Below the pieces are notes generated by a model, which was not told the origin of the DNA, ran no database searches, and worked only from the letters and a program-made list of their open reading frames with translations. From contig CM049993.1 of NCBI GenBank assembly GCA_016630955.3, forward strand, positions 1,612,001-1,676,000: DNA of 64,000 nt, in the 5' to 3' direction. The DNA is from Didymella arachidicola (Eukaryota > Ascomycota > Dothideomycetes > Pleosporales > Didymellaceae). Shown piece after piece: positions 1 through 11,784 of the stretch. The stretch's first letter is position 1, and each line of letters opens with the position of its first letter. A program made the translations under genes and the position numbers.

Positions 1-1
1 T

Positions 2-190
2 TTTGGTCTTAGGAAAGCATTAGGTGATGGCAGCTGGAAGGATGAGCCTGCTGCTGGGTCAGAAGAGGCAATAAAGTGGCTGGCCAGTGATGAGGGTTGT
101 ACGTGGGTACTGCAGAAGACAGACGAACTGGTAGAAGCTTTGGGAGGTGCGCAGGGGAGCACCTTCGCGCCCGTAAAGGCGAAGCTATAA
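2..190 (+). CDS. C-terminal end of an unrecognised protein (left edge partial)
   Basis: The window opens inside a reading frame that runs 62 codons from position 2 to a TAA at 188-190. The tail contains an Asp/Glu-rich stretch with Trp residues (...EEAIKWLASDEGCTWVLQ..., then ...VEALGGAQGSTFAP). The first bases read like a 3' splice site (cttag at 8-12), so the visible exon may begin at 13 instead of continuing from the left. I do not recognise the family from so short a tail. The gene body lies outside the window. What can be said is only that this is a plausible coding 3' end, because the composition is ordinary and no stop interrupts it. Confidence 0.5.
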   Translation, partial: FGLRKALGDGSWKDEPAAGSEEAIKWLASDEGCTWVLQKTDELVEALGGAQGSTFAPVKAKL

Positions 191-420
191 GCTTGGCAAC
201 CTACGAGAAGATGCACTTCCGCACAAGCTTTACATATGATTGGAGCATCACGCACGAACAGAGCACACGATAGGGAGCACTAGTGAGTTCACCATGAGGC
301 GCCAGGACAGAATCTCTGTGCACTCTAGGTGAAGGCTATTGTATTACATAACAAGTTTCACACATAGGCAAAGGTAGCTCCAATCGATCCAAGTGCTGTC
401 ATTTCGGCCCCTCAATAGTA

Positions 421-1369
421 GTGCAAGACCTTACAACCTGCACCATAACGCATCTCTCCAGGACTGATCGTACCTATTCCACAGAATACAGCATGAGGAC
501 GATCGGACAACCACTAACGCACCGGAAGCGTATGGATCTCGAGAGCGACATCATGCATACCGTTAGCAGAATGAAGATGCAGCCTATGGTCATCATGCTG
601 AGCAACAAGAAGCTGTGCGAGATTGACGAGGATATGCTGAGTCGTCTCCAGATCGGAACCAGGTACACGGCGTCGGACTGGAGCAAGATCCTTGATCTAC
701 TTGTGACCCCCAAGGCCCCCGAAGCGAACGTGTACGTCAAGGAGTTGGGTACCCTTTCCGCTGTGAGGTACGGCAAGACTTTCTTCTGGATTCGTTCGGT
801 TGGTCAATCGCCGTATGCATATATTGCGACCTGGTGTATCACCTCCTACAAGCCTGCCGAAAACACTGTCAGCACTTACTCCATAGGGCCCATGACAGCC
901 GACTGTCGAGAGCTCTCAGCTATCACGAACGTTATCGGAGTTGAGAAGTATCTTCTGCGCTACATGTACCAACAGGTATGTACGACACCATGGTTGAAAG
1001 CCTCAACTTACCAAAGCCACGCGTAGGAGACCTGCTCAGATACGGTATTCAATCAGCCATACCAGGATACCGTCCTGCTTGACATGCTTCTCGATCTGAC
1101 CGCTGACGACTTCACGCCCAATCAACGCCACATCGACGACGGTCTCGCTTTTCAGCTGGAGGTACTAGAGGCTCTGGAGAAGGCGCAAAAGAACGCCGCA
1201 GATGCTAATGCTACCGCACGAGACCCTACAACACAACCCCCTCATGCAACTGCGGTACCTAGTAAGTAGATTAGGTTGCCGATAGATTTTGACTGACGAA
1301 GCTATAGGCAAGAAGAGGGTTTCGATGGAGGATCGTCTCAAGAACAAGAAGGTGAAGGTGGAGCTCTGA
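421..1369 (+). CDS. Hypothetical protein, three exons, basic C-terminus
   Basis: Exons 421-975, 1027-1261 and 1308-1369 join in frame and give about 283 aa. Intron 1 (976-1026) starts GTATGT and ends TAG; intron 2 (1262-1307) starts GTAAGT and ends TAG. The ATG may instead be one of the in-frame ATGs at 493 or 532. The middle part looks globular (SDWSKILDLLVTP, FFWIRSVGQSPYAYIATWC), followed by a helical Glu/Ala-rich segment, and the last 20 residues are strongly basic (KKRVSMEDRLKNKKVKV), which would suit nuclear import or nucleic-acid binding. I do not recognise a family and assign no function. The splice sites and the continuous frame make a real gene likely. The gene precedes the helicase by about 250 bp on the same strand. 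Confidence 0.6.
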
Positions 1370-1617
1370 GCCATAGGTTGCAGGGTGGATCCAGTATAGC
1401 AGGTCACGACAGACATCGTGAAGTGTCTAATTGGCTCACGACTTATCAAAGAAGACGATGGAAATTGAATGCAAGAGGGCATCGCTGATGTCACAATCGA
1501 GCTTGCTGCTAGCATCAAAACAGCTAGCTCCATCAGTTTAGCGTCTTCGTCTACAATCCATGCCCATCGAGAGGCTTCAATGCATCAAAACCCAACTATG
1601 CGCTCTTGAGGCTCATC

Positions 1618-3642
1618 ATGGCCGAAAAAACTGAGTATAACAGCCCGGTGATTCCAGAACTCTACAAACCGCCAGCGCTGTTGCCTATCGCCCAACTGAA
1701 AGATCAACTCCTTTACACAATCGAGACCCATCCCGTGACCATCATAGTTGGCGAGACAGGTTCCGGCAAAACAACGCAAATTCCCCAGTATCTCCTTAAT
1801 GCGAATTGGTGCACCTCAGGTCTACAAATTGCCGTCACCCAGCCTCGCCGGATAGCAGCGACCAGCGTCGCAGCACGCGTCGCAGAAGAGTTGGGAACGC
1901 CATTGGGTCAGAAAGTTGGGTATTCGATTCGCTTCGAAGATGTCACGAGCGCGAAGACGCAAATCAAATTTGTCACTGACGGGCTGCTGCTGCGAGAGAT
2001 GTTGATCGACCCACTGCTGAAGCGATACTCAGTCATCATGATCGATGAGGCACATGAGCGGAGTCTAAGCAGTGACGTGTTGTTAAGTCTGTTGAAGAAA
2101 GTTTTGAGGAAGAGGGAGGATCTACGAGTGGTAATTAGCAGTGCTACTCTGGAAGCTGAGCGTTTCCTGGACTTCTTCAATCCAGATGAGGGCGAGAAGG
2201 TGTTTGGAAAGAACAGAGACGAGTATGGCAGGATCGTAGGGATTCAAGGGCGTACGCATCCGGTCGAGATCCAATACCTCCCTGAGCCTACCAACAACTA
2301 CATCGACAAGGCTGTCGACGCGGTCATGGATATCCATAAAACTGAAGCGGATGGAGATATGCTTGTTTTTCTGACAGGGCGAGAAGAGATCGACGACGCG
2401 ATCGACATGCTCAGCGACCGTATCGCAGACCTGCCATCGACACAACAGAGGCTCATGCCTTTGCCACTGTACGCCGGTCTTCCAACAGAAGACCAGAACT
2501 TCGTCTTCCTGAAAGCACCGACCAATACCCGTAAGGTGATTCTCAGCACCAACATCGCCGAGGCCAGCGTAACGATCGAAGGCATCGTCTACGTTGTTGA
2601 CAGCGGCTACGTCAAACTACGTGCCTACGACGCGCGCCTCGGCATTGAGAATCTGAACGTCGTTCCCGTCTCCCGCGCCTCAGCAACCCAACGCGCCGGT
2701 CGCGCCGGTCGCACACGCCCCGGCAAGTGCTTCAGACTCTACACCGAGACAGCCTTCAAGTCGCTCGAAGAAGCCACCTTCCCTGAAATCCAACGCTCAA
2801 ATCTCGCCCCTGTCCTGCTTCAGCTTCTAAATCTAGGCATCACAAATCTCGTGCGCTTCGACTACTTCTCCCCACCACCCAGCGCACTTGTGACACGCGC
2901 CCTGGATCTACTCTATTCGCTCGGCGCACTCGACACGAACGCACGGCTCACAAAACCGCTCGGAACGCGCATGGCCGAGCTACCACTCGAGCCTATGCTA
3001 GCAAAGACGTTACTCAATGCTGCAAGTCCAGAATTCGGGTGCTTAAGCGAGATGCTCAGCATCGCAGCAATGATGACGTTGCAAGGCGACGCTTTCATCT
3101 CTCACTCGTACAACAAGAAGGAGCTCGAAAAGGTGCGGCGCAGGTTCACGGTTGCGGAAGGTGATCATCTGACATTGTACAACGTCTTCACTGCTTTTGT
3201 ACAGAGCGGTATGAACGTGCAGTGGTGCCGAGAGAATTGCCTGAATCATAAAAGCATGCTCAAGGCGGTTAGTGTGAGGAAGCAGCTCGCAGCCTACTTG
3301 GACAGGTTTGGTGTCAAGGAGAGCAGCTTAAGTGCGCCAGATGTGATACGCGTTGGTGGCAAGCCATTGCAAGAGCGTGTGAGAAGATGCCTGACGACGG
3401 GCTTCTTTGCGCATGTGGCGAGGATGAAGAGTGATGGGAGCTTCACCACTGTGGACGGGAAGACGACGCTCTGGGCTCATCCGAGCTCGGTGTTCTTTCA
3501 TAGGAAAGCAGACTGGGTGATCTACACGGAGATACTGTCGACCAGGGATAAGATATATATCAGAGACTTATCGACGGTGGATATGGACTGGCTAATGGAA
3601 TATGCGCCGGAGCATTACAAGATCAGGAACGGGGGGAGATGA
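1618..3642 (+). CDS. DEAH-box RNA helicase, DHX35-like
   Basis: Intronless 674-aa DEAH/RHA helicase. Motif I is GETGSGKT (about residue 45 onwards), motif Ia TQPRRIAA, motif II DEAH followed by ERS, motif III SAT, motif V STNIAEASVTI and motif VI QRAGRAGRTRPG. HA2/winged-helix and OB-fold regions follow (SEMLSIAAM..., then GGKPLQERVRRCLTTGFFAHVA). The short N-terminus, with no long RS or zinc-finger extension, and overall length match metazoan DHX35 (about 700 aa) better than Prp2/16/22/43. DHX35-type helicases are associated with spliceosomes in other eukaryotes; the role here is inferred. An upstream in-frame ATG at 1606 is possible, but the one at 1618 gives the more usual MAEK start. The gene is convergent with SPC25, 83 bp apart. 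Confidence 0.88.
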   Translation: MAEKTEYNSPVIPELYKPPALLPIAQLKDQLLYTIETHPVTIIVGETGSGKTTQIPQYLLNANWCTSGLQIAVTQPRRIAATSVAARVAEELGTPLGQKVGYSIRFEDVTSAKTQIKFVTDGLLLREMLIDPLLKRYSVIMIDEAHERSLSSDVLLSLLKKVLRKREDLRVVISSATLEAERFLDFFNPDEGEKVFGKNRDEYGRIVGIQGRTHPVEIQYLPEPTNNYIDKAVDAVMDIHKTEADGDMLVFLTGREEIDDAIDMLSDRIADLPSTQQRLMPLPLYAGLPTEDQNFVFLKAPTNTRKVILSTNIAEASVTIEGIVYVVDSGYVKLRAYDARLGIENLNVVPVSRASATQRAGRAGRTRPGKCFRLYTETAFKSLEEATFPEIQRSNLAPVLLQLLNLGITNLVRFDYFSPPPSALVTRALDLLYSLGALDTNARLTKPLGTRMAELPLEPMLAKTLLNAASPEFGCLSEMLSIAAMMTLQGDAFISHSYNKKELEKVRRRFTVAEGDHLTLYNVFTAFVQSGMNVQWCRENCLNHKSMLKAVSVRKQLAAYLDRFGVKESSLSAPDVIRVGGKPLQERVRRCLTTGFFAHVARMKSDGSFTTVDGKTTLWAHPSSVFFHRKADWVIYTEILSTRDKIYIRDLSTVDMDWLMEYAPEHYKIRNGGR

Positions 3643-3725
3643 GATGCAGGAAAAGGAACCGGGTATTGATTGAAGCTATTCAAAGATCCCAAACGCCGCA
3701 TTATATCGAAATCGTAAACGTCCGC

Positions 3726-4543
3726 TCACTTGCAAGCCTCCACAAACAGCTCGCGCATGCCCTTCAAGAACCCTGCCAGGTCGCGTGTCTCGTTCAAGCG
3801 CTCCACCACACGGTCGACCTCCTCTCGTTCGGCCTTTGGCCGTATCTCGAGCACCTTGTAGTCGCGCTCTGATGTGTCGAGCTCAAACCAAGCTTCACGG
3901 TCCCATTCGCGCTCGTCGACGTTTGTGTAAACGAACTTTAACCTGTCGTCCTTGCCCAATCCTTCGATTCTCAGGCCAAGATAGCTCTCCCAGAAATCGA
4001 GTTCGGGCTCGTTATATCGCGATTGGCCGTCGAGGTAGCGGCGATGCTTGAGCTGTGCTTCTCTGCGTGCAGAAATTGTCTTCTGGATCTCGCTGATTTG
4101 AGATCGGAGGGTGTCGCGGTGAGTAAGGCGTTCGTCGCGCTGCTGCGTGAGGCTGCTGATTGCGTCCTGCATTTCGCGCTTCTCTTGCGATTCCTTAGCA
4201 AGGTTCTGGCCGTGTTGCGTTTGCTTCAGGTCGAGGATTTCGATGTCGCGCTTCTTCATGCGCTGGTCCTCTACGATGCGTATTAGCAAGTTGGCGCAAT
4301 ATCGAGGGCATGCAAGAAATGCCTACCATGTAGTTCTGCAACATTCATGCGAAACTGGTTCCTCTCTTCTAACACTCGTCTTCGTCCGTTCTCGATAAAT
4401 GCGTCAAATCGCGATGTGAACTGGTTCATGCGACTGCGCAGGTTGTCGAAGCCAAAGTTGATGCTGGGCAGTTGGTCTGCCATTGAAGGCACGTCATGTG
4501 AGGCGCGCATTGAGCTGCTGAGTGATGGCTCGAAGGTCGTCAT
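3726..4543 (-). CDS. SPC25: Kinetochore protein Spc25 (Ndc80 complex)
   Basis: Two exons on the minus strand, 4543-4327 and 4270-3726, with an intron at 4271-4326 (GTAGGC...GCTAATAC...TAG) joining phase 1 to give 253 aa. The N-terminal half is a long coiled coil (heptad-rich from about residue 60 to 150, e.g. KRDIEILDLKQTQHGQNLAK). A compact globular C-terminus follows (FWESYLGLRIEGLGKD, LKFVYTNVDERE, KVLEIRPK), as expected of the RWD fold in Spc25. With Spc24 it would anchor the Ndc80 complex to the inner kinetochore. Length fits fungal Spc25 (about 220-260 aa). The start at 4543 was taken as the most upstream ATG; an internal ATG 12 codons later is possible. It shares a divergent 355-bp promoter with the RRN6 gene. 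Confidence 0.85.
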
Positions 4544-4898
4544 CGTGGAGTCCGTTTACGCAGATAAATATAGAATCTTCGAGTCGTCTCTGGTTGCAGA
4601 GCTATTTGGTGTATTCCGAGAGATCTTGACAGGTTAATGGGTGTTGTTTGGGCTCGTTGCTCGGTAAACAAAGCGCCCACTCTAGCGTTGAAGGAACGAC
4701 GCCGCAGACGGCTGGCACGTGCACGCGAACCCTAGCGCGATTTTTCCGAGGCCCCACATGCAATGCACCTCTTTACTACGCGTCAAGAGGGCAAACCACG
4801 TCTGCATTCACCTCGCTCAAGCTCACGGAGCTCAGGAGATCCTCGAAGCATGATTCCGGAGCACTACAGGATCTCGCGCATACCCTACGTCAGTCCAA
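4544..4898. promoter_or_regulatory. Divergent intergenic region between SPC25 and RRN6
   Basis: This 355-bp stretch separates two genes transcribed away from each other, so it should hold both promoters. I see no convincing TATA box, no RNA gene and no credible extra ORF. The short plus-strand frame at 4648-4917 runs into the RRN6 start in another frame and looks fortuitous. Confidence 0.5.
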
Positions 4899-7837
4899 AT
4901 GGCTGACAGCCTGCTGAATGACCTAAACTATGGTCGACCCGGACTCACAACCTACAACCCCGATGAACGCCAATGGCATGTTTCCAGAGAAGCTACACAA
5001 CAGACTCTTAAAAAGGTGTCTGAATGGCAGCTTGCCATACCTGCAGCACTAGACGCCCCACCCACGACCGACTTCACAAACGCGACCGCTACCCGCAAAG
5101 ATGCCAGACGACTCGCACATGACTACCCACAACTCGTTCCGGCTGCGAAGGGCCTTCCAGAGCTTAGCGCCATATCTCAAGGTGTTGGCTTGGCCGCGGC
5201 CACCTATGATCCCCATATTGGCAATCTGCTGTCCTTTGGAACTGTCTTTCTAAAGAAGTCCTTCCGACGGAAGCAAGTTGTTGCTGTGCCAGCAGGGCCT
5301 TCTGGAAATATCCTGCGCTTGGTGCCACTCGGTCGGCAAAGATACGGCTGGCAGGGTGACAGATCTGTAAGGCTTGAGGCACCGTTCTGCAGTGTTGTCG
5401 ATAGTAGCTACTGGAACGAGGAAGCGGCACCGATCCAGCAGGTCACTTTTGGCCAGGCAGAGTCCAGCGATAGCCTACTTGCCGTCAGGCTACCCTCCAA
5501 GACAGTTTTGTTTCGTCCATCGTACCACCCAGGTCGACGAGCTGCTAAACCTTCGCCCTACTATGACCTGCCACCGTCCCTGCTCTCCGCACATCCGGTA
5601 CTCGTTATCGCTCCAGATCAGACTGGAGGCGCACCTCATGCTGATGTTGCCTTCAACCCTGACTACCAATTCCAAATTGCCGTCGTGGATCAACGGAGCG
5701 CGTGGGGTCTTTGGCAGATTGAGAGGAGGGCTAAGCGGGATGAATACAGCAGCTCACGCTTGGTAGGAGGGCATATACGCTCATCCGAAGGAGAAGTCTA
5801 TGACTTCGGGGATGGCTGGGGAAGAATCCTCTGGACTGGTAGCGACACACTTGTTGTTTGCAGTCGCCAGCAACTCAGCGTAATCAAGGTGACTGGAAAG
5901 ACCTTTGAATACCTCCACGCTCCGCCGATAATACCCCAACGTTCGAGTGACTGGATTCTTGATATCAAGTCACACACTCGAGGTCGCTTGTTTATATTGA
6001 CGACCACACGCATTTTCCTCGTATCAGTCACTTCTTCCAACGATGCGCTTGACGGGACATCTGGCCAAACTGGCGCGACAATTCTACTGTCCAGGAGACA
6101 TTACCGTGGAAATGAAGATCTCACTTTGCAAATGCACCCACAATCAGTCGAAGGGGAAACAGTGTTGTTCTTAACCTCTTGCATAAGTAAACTGGTGCAG
6201 GTATACATCTTCCGGGGTTGTTCTTCCAACCAGACCGAGTCAATTTCAATGACAGACCCAGTCGGATTGGAAGCCAGCCTCCCGAACGCTGCAAACATGA
6301 CGCAAATATATCTTACGCGTCTCGAGTACACGGCTAAGGATCACCTGCCACACAAGAGACGGAATGCCTCCGCGCACTCGTATCTCGAAAAGGCGATTCC
6401 ATTCTACCAACTTACAGTGCTCGCGGCAGATCTAGGTGTACACCAGATCGTACTGGTATCGTCCAAGCACGAGGCCGACCCTGAGCGGCTAGCGTGGAGA
6501 AAGATTGTCACACGTTTCCTCGACATCAGGGATGAGGTCGACGAGATGGGTGACTTCATAGGACCCAATGGTCCTGATTGTGAGATCGAACCCGAGTCGA
6601 AATTGAAGTCACAAATTCCACAACAAATATCAAATGAGGATGCGATCCATCCCACTGCAGATCACGCTTGGTTGTACAAAAGCCTTTCCCACGAGGAACA
6701 CACCAGTAATACGTCTGTTGATGATGTTATTCAGCACTTTGAAGCTCTCTTGAGCCAAAGGACGCCAGTCCCTGAGGTCAATGCGTAAGTCGATCGATGC
6801 CTCGGAAGCATTCAGGAAACTAACATAAACCTAGGATGGAAACATTGAACGCTCTCGATGTTCCAGACATCGACGAGGCATCCGCAAGATTCCAGCAGCT
6901 GATCGCGTCACAAGGCTCTAGCATCTTACGACCTATCGCGGCTCCGTCTGTTCTGCGTGTTGGTGGGAACGAACAGCCTTCTTTCACGAATTTATATGAC
7001 ACCATACTTGAAGATTGGATCGCACCATTACCAGTACAAACTCCCGTGTCAGTGCGTCAGGCAAAAGAACGTCTCGCGCGGCGTGTTGCTGCAGAAATTA
7101 CGTTCGCAAGTACACAGTTGCGACCAATAGAAGAAGAGCAACCTTCTGCGGGCTCAAGTGGTCTGGGATCATTGCCGGTCCTGCATTCGAGGCCAGTGGA
7201 CCTGTTGCCATCGTCCCCACCAACACCACCGCAATCCTCTATACCGCCGTCTTCGCCGTTATTCCCCGAGAGCCTGAAGCCTAGCACAAGCAACCCGTTG
7301 TCACGCCTGCGCAAGCATCTCAGGATTGACGATGACTTGGCCGGGATACCGATGACGCTGTCACCAAGCGTATCAGAACTACTGTCACATTGGCAACCCG
7401 GCACCGACCCCAGAACCTACGATTGGGAGGCTGCAGAACGTGCAATACGCCCTGATGCGGCCGACGACGAGAGCCAAGACCAACGAGAAGAGGAGCGCAA
7501 GCGGAAGGAACGTAGGGAGAGGCGGCAGAGGCGTGAGGATGAGCGCTTGCGGGCTAAAACCCAGGCAAGCAGCCAACCTGCATTTACACAGCCCCTCTTC
7601 CAGCGAAGCTCGCCCGGTCCAACCTTTGGTGCAATGGCAGCTAGTAGCCAAGTGCCAGTACCGCCATCAAGCCAGATTCCAAATCACGTAAGAAGTCAAG
7701 GAGGCGCCTTTGGAGGATTTGGTGGGTTTGGTGGTATGAACAGCACGGTGCCGCAAAGTCAGGTGGAACCAGGAAAGTTTGGTGGACGAACTGACAAGAA
7801 GAAGAAAAAGGGCAAGAGCAGGGTCAGTGGTTTCTGA
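4899..7837 (+). CDS. RRN6: RNA polymerase I-specific initiation factor Rrn6-like
   Basis: Exons 4899-6784 and 6835-7837 (intron 6785-6834, GTAAGT...CTAACATAAACCTAG) join in phase 2 to give 962 aa. The first half has repeated beta-rich segments typical of the Rrn6 propeller-like region (LLAVRLPSKTVLFRP, DLPPSLLSAHPVLVIAPDQ, GRILWTGSDTLVVCSR, QLTVLAADLGVHQIVLVSS). The C-terminal part is helical, then Ser/Gln-rich, and ends in a basic KKKKKGKSRVSGF tail that is characteristic of fungal Rrn6 proteins. Rrn6 is a subunit of core factor, which recruits Pol I to the rDNA promoter in the nucleolus. Family assignment rests on overall pattern and the tail; there is no single catalytic motif to confirm it. 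Confidence 0.82.
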
Positions 7838-8797
7838 CGTTATGCAGCATCAGTCGATGTAGGCCAAGTATCCACCAATCTTAGCCTGGCCAGCACGCTC
7901 CTGAGGGCTTCTGTTTCTCAATCATTCGCGCTTGTCTGATCCATATTCCTCAATCATATACATCACTTTGCCACCTTCCCTCCTTCGTCTTTTCTCCCAC
8001 CTCTCACCACCATCGATCCTCTCACCACCTCGCCATGAGGCCAAAGAACGTCTACATTATCTGCGACTTTACTGACATGGGACCAAAAGCTTTCCGTGTG
8101 GCTTTGACGCATTCAAGGTGCTTGGCCACTTCCATTCCAGTCTCAAGAGATACGTCAACGTGTTGCTCGTTGGCCACTGCTGGTCGAAGCGTGGTGGCCC
8201 AGTATCATGGGCATACGCAATAGGAACAGCAGCGTATTGCTCCTATAGATATCCTTCCAAGACTGCTGACGGTGTCCTGATGCACCTACTTCGATCCAGC
8301 TGCAAACTGACTGTACATGGGCAGCAAATCAAGAAGTAGCAAGATGGAGCTGAGGGGCTCCATGACGGTGTACAAGAGTTCTTGGAGACGACGAGCAGCG
8401 CTCAGGTTATGAGTCGCTGGCGGCGAAGACGAGGGACCTCAAGAGAATCAATCAGCAAGCTACCTTCTCAATCTCTCCATGTGAGTGCAGTGCTTCCTGA
8501 TTTCATCACTTTGCTGATTACGGTTCAGCGCGCGTGCAGCGCGCATACCTGCCCTTCACTTGTGTGCTCGGCAGCCTAAGGCACTATTTGCATGGACCGT
8601 GCGCTGTGTAGTTATATCGACCGCGTCGCGACCTTCCATCCCTGCTCTACTCACCTTACTGAGCACATCTGTCGCGCGACTTGTCCGTAGAAAGGTAGGC
8701 TTCGTATGACTTCTTGCAACGAAATGCGTGAACTGACGCTTCAAATTACACATCGGTCTCATCCAATCTTCGGGCCTGGTCAGCGGTCTCGGTTGTT
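7838..8797. other. Stretch after RRN6 without a resolvable gene
   Basis: A pyrimidine-rich leader (7965-8030) precedes an ATG at 8035 (MRPKNVYIICDFTDMGPK). That frame stays open to 8223, and an overlapping frame (about 8100-8339) reads FDAFKVLGHFHSSLKRYVNVLLVGHCWSKRG with a protein-like feel. No splice pair joins them cleanly, and no known domain is visible. The remainder (8340-8797) has only short frames on both strands. This may be the remains of a small gene or a lowly conserved gene with introns I cannot place. Confidence 0.3.
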
Positions 8798-10040
8798 ATG
8801 GCGGTGCAGAATGGCTACACGCTGAATGATTTGACAGCTTACGCCCGCAAAAGTTTTGAAGATGCTTTCAAACTTATCGCGGACCCTGGCCTCTACAAGT
8901 TTGAGTCGCACCGTTTCTGGACTGAAGACGGTCGTCTAGTCGAAGCAGAACTCGTTGAATTTGCCTCCTGGTCCAGTTCATTTTTTTGGCATTCCAGTAT
9001 GGGCGTACTCGAACGGCATCAACGTAACCTATATCTACGGCAAGCCGGGAGGTGACCTGAAAGCTTGCGCACCCCCGATTTCGAGCGGTGGTAAGAAGTC
9101 GCCTATCACAGATCTCAAAATACCATTCTGCTACGCTGCGGCACGCACTGAGCCACATAGTAGCGCAAGGAACGCGCGTGTGCAGCGTGAAGATGTCAGG
9201 GGTTTGGCTAGAGAAAGGTTGGCGTTGTTGGTCAAGCTCGTCTTCCTTTTTACAGGTCGCATCAACAAGATCTCGAACGATGATGGAGATGATATGCCGC
9301 TCCAAATCAAGGACTTATGCATTTACGTACTACAGAAGAAAATTACCGAGGAAGCAGCGCGACCGGTTGCATCCCGTTCCCAGGATACCAGACGATCTTC
9401 GATCTCAGCGACATCTGCCAACGTAGATGTTGATGATGCTGGAGCCAACACTGCAGACGCTGGAGGCAGTCAGATCATGATCAGAAGGCGACCACAGTCT
9501 ACCGGCGTTGCCATTCGACACTCGAAGCGAGTCGCATCTGATGATGGCGATGAGGATGATCACTTGAATACTGCCACATCATCGATCGAGTAAGTTCTAC
9601 TTGGGAGCTTTTTTGCTCGACCACTGACACATCTTGTAGAAGCTCTCAAGCGCATTAGGACGGATCAGCCCGAACCTATGTCATCGCAGCTTCAGAGCAT
9701 CGTCTCCTCACTTGTGCAGCAGTGCAGGTCAGAGATTACGAACAAAGCCGCTACATGTGAGCAGATGTCGCAGGAAGAGATCAGTAAGCTCCGAGCTGAG
9801 CTTGAAGAGCAGAAGCAGATGACTAAAGATGTGGAGGAGAAGCATAGAGGCGGAACAGACGTGGCAGATCCAGCACGAGCAACAAGGCAAAACGATTGTC
9901 AACCTGAGGGTGCGGGTCGAGGACTGGAAGGCAAGGTTCGAGAAGCTCAACAAGAAAGTGCTAATTTTTATGAAGGACGACTGAGCGTGGAGGCGGAGCA
10001 GGAACACTGTATCACTGTCGCAGCCTTTGCGTCTCGATGA
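8798..10040 (+). pseudogene. Possible coiled-coil gene with frame breaks (or unresolved introns)
   Basis: Three protein-like frames follow each other on the plus strand. From 8798: MAVQNGYTLNDLTAYARKSF... up to about 8950. From about 8980 to 9593: VHFFGIPVWAYSNGINVTYI, then a helical and Asp/Ser-rich segment. From about 9650 to 10040: LKRIRTDQPEP, then a coiled coil around SQEEISKLRAELEEQKQMTK. The first two can be joined by a 46-nt intron with a weak GTCGTC donor (8931-8976 approx.), otherwise a 1-nt shift near a T7 run at 8979-8985 is needed. The second and third are separated by a good intron-like segment (GTAAGT at about 9592 to TTGTAG), but the joined frame is off by one. I do not recognise the family. 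Either the gene is decayed or its exons are not fully deduced. Confidence 0.4.
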
Positions 10041-10153
10041 ACACCATGCTAGCCAGCGCAACTTAGAGCACGAGAATATGACCATCGCGAATGTACGATA
10101 TCGAGTACCACACCTAGATACTTCATTGACTACCAACCTCATCCTTGCTCTCT

Positions 10154-11784
10154 CTAACTAACAAGCCCGGCAACATCCTCCGGCCACCTCCCCAAAACCA
10201 TCGCACTGCCAGGCAGATGCCCCGGCTGTGGACTCAGCAGTCTGACCTTCCTCTTCGCCTCATCTACATCCGCAACGTAGATATACCCTCTCACACTACT
10301 ATCCCTGATGACTTCGTGCTTGTCGTTCGGACTCGCAGTCGTAATAGCAAGCAGCTTGTTCGTCAGCTCCGCGCTAGGGGAGACACGAGCATACAATTCC
10401 TTTCCCGCACCAGCGCTGAGGGGATCGTAGTCACCTGCCGCGAACGCCAAATCGTCCCCTGTGAACCCGTCAATAAGTACTGCACTCTCAATGGTTCGGC
10501 GGATGGGCTCACCTTCGACAATCTGGAAGATGTTCAGATCCGCATAATCAGCCGTCATGCTGCTCGGCGCCAACGCTTCCTCGCCGTGGCCGAAGAAGTA
10601 CTCCCGGATCTGCGCGTGCCGCAGCGATACCATGTACGCGTCGGAGCGGTCGACACAGCCGCCGGACTTGTCGATGCGGAGGACGGTGACGGGCTCGTCG
10701 GTGCGGGCGGAGTAGCGTTTGGTGAGGTCGGAGTACAGGCGTTCGGAGCCGAGGGTAACGAGGATATTGACTGTTTGAAGTCAGCTTGTGCTTCTGTGGT
10801 GTATGTGCTGCTAAAGGCTGGGTGGTTCAACGACAATTTGGAAGAATGGGCTTGGGAAGACGTGTCGACATTGACAGCGAGCTCGTCATGACAGCCTCGA
10901 CGCAGACGGTGAAGTTGAGGTTGAGAGGATAAAGACATCACATCACACGCACCAGAGAACTCGGAAACAATATGCTCTATGTTGTCGTACACCCCGCCTC
11001 TGCCACCGCTGATGGACCCCGCCGTATCGATAATGAAGCCTGCCTGCTTGCTCGCCATGTCCTTCTCTAATCGACTCAGCACCGCGAGCGCCATGCGCGT
11101 GACCAGCGGCTTGAACAGCTTGCCCTCCTCTGGATCCTTGAGCCCGTAGTGGTACACCAGCGGCATCTTCACGGGGATGGGACTCGGGCCGGAAATGGGA
11201 CTGCTTCCCCAGCCCTCCTCAATATCCACGATGGAGGAGAAAGCCGCGGCGGAGAAGGAACCTGGGACGCTCAGCATGCCTTGGCGCGGATCGAGGTTGA
11301 TGACCATGGGCTGGCGACTGCTCTTGACGGCGTACGAGGTGAGGGTCTTGACGAGAGAGGTTTTGCCCGCATTCTCTGCGCCGACTATAAGCACCCTGGG
11401 TCCCATCTCTTCACTGTTGCTTGCCAAGCTCTTCTCTCGTAGCATCTCGAGCGCGAAATGCAGATTCGCGTGGCTCGTCATGGGCGTCTCTTCGGCGACA
11501 TAGTCGGACTCGACCTCACCGCCCAGCTCAAGCTTGCAGCCGTGCCATGTGTATATTGCGCCCTTGGTGCCCTGAAAGCTGTATGTGGTAGACGGTGCAA
11601 GTTCGGTGCCGAAGTACTCTGCGGTGCCGGATCGCAGGCGGACGGTGAGTGTGCGCGAGAAGCTGACCTCGAAGCGGTATTCGGTATTCGCGGGCAGATC
11701 TTGCTCTCTCGTGATGGCTGAGGTGGGCGCGGTGAGCGTCTCGGTAGGCGGAGCAGTCAGATTGAGGCCGGGAAGTGATATCAT
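10154..11784 (-). CDS. CLP1: mRNA cleavage/polyadenylation factor Clp1
   Basis: Minus-strand exons 11784-10953 and 10770-10154 flank a 182-nt intron (donor GTGCGT, acceptor TTCAAACAG) and join in phase 1 to give 482 aa. The N-terminal beta-domain (YRFEVSFSRTLTVRL, AEYFGTELAP) is followed by the P-loop GAENAGKTS at about 135-143, the LDPRQG strand motif, and the C-terminal domain (FSVNILVTLGSERLYSDL, YFFGHGEEALAP). This order is that of Clp1, a subunit of cleavage factor IA that binds ATP and bridges Pcf11 and the polyadenylation machinery. The P-loop has Asn-Ala in place of the Arg/Ser of the active human RNA kinase, as usual for fungal Clp1, which lacks kinase activity in yeast. It is divergent from the GH125 gene. 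Confidence 0.92.

Noticed and set aside
10145..10891. 248-codon plus-strand frame
   Set aside because: Antisense to CLP1 exon 2 and its intron; the CLP1 protein blocks are unambiguous.
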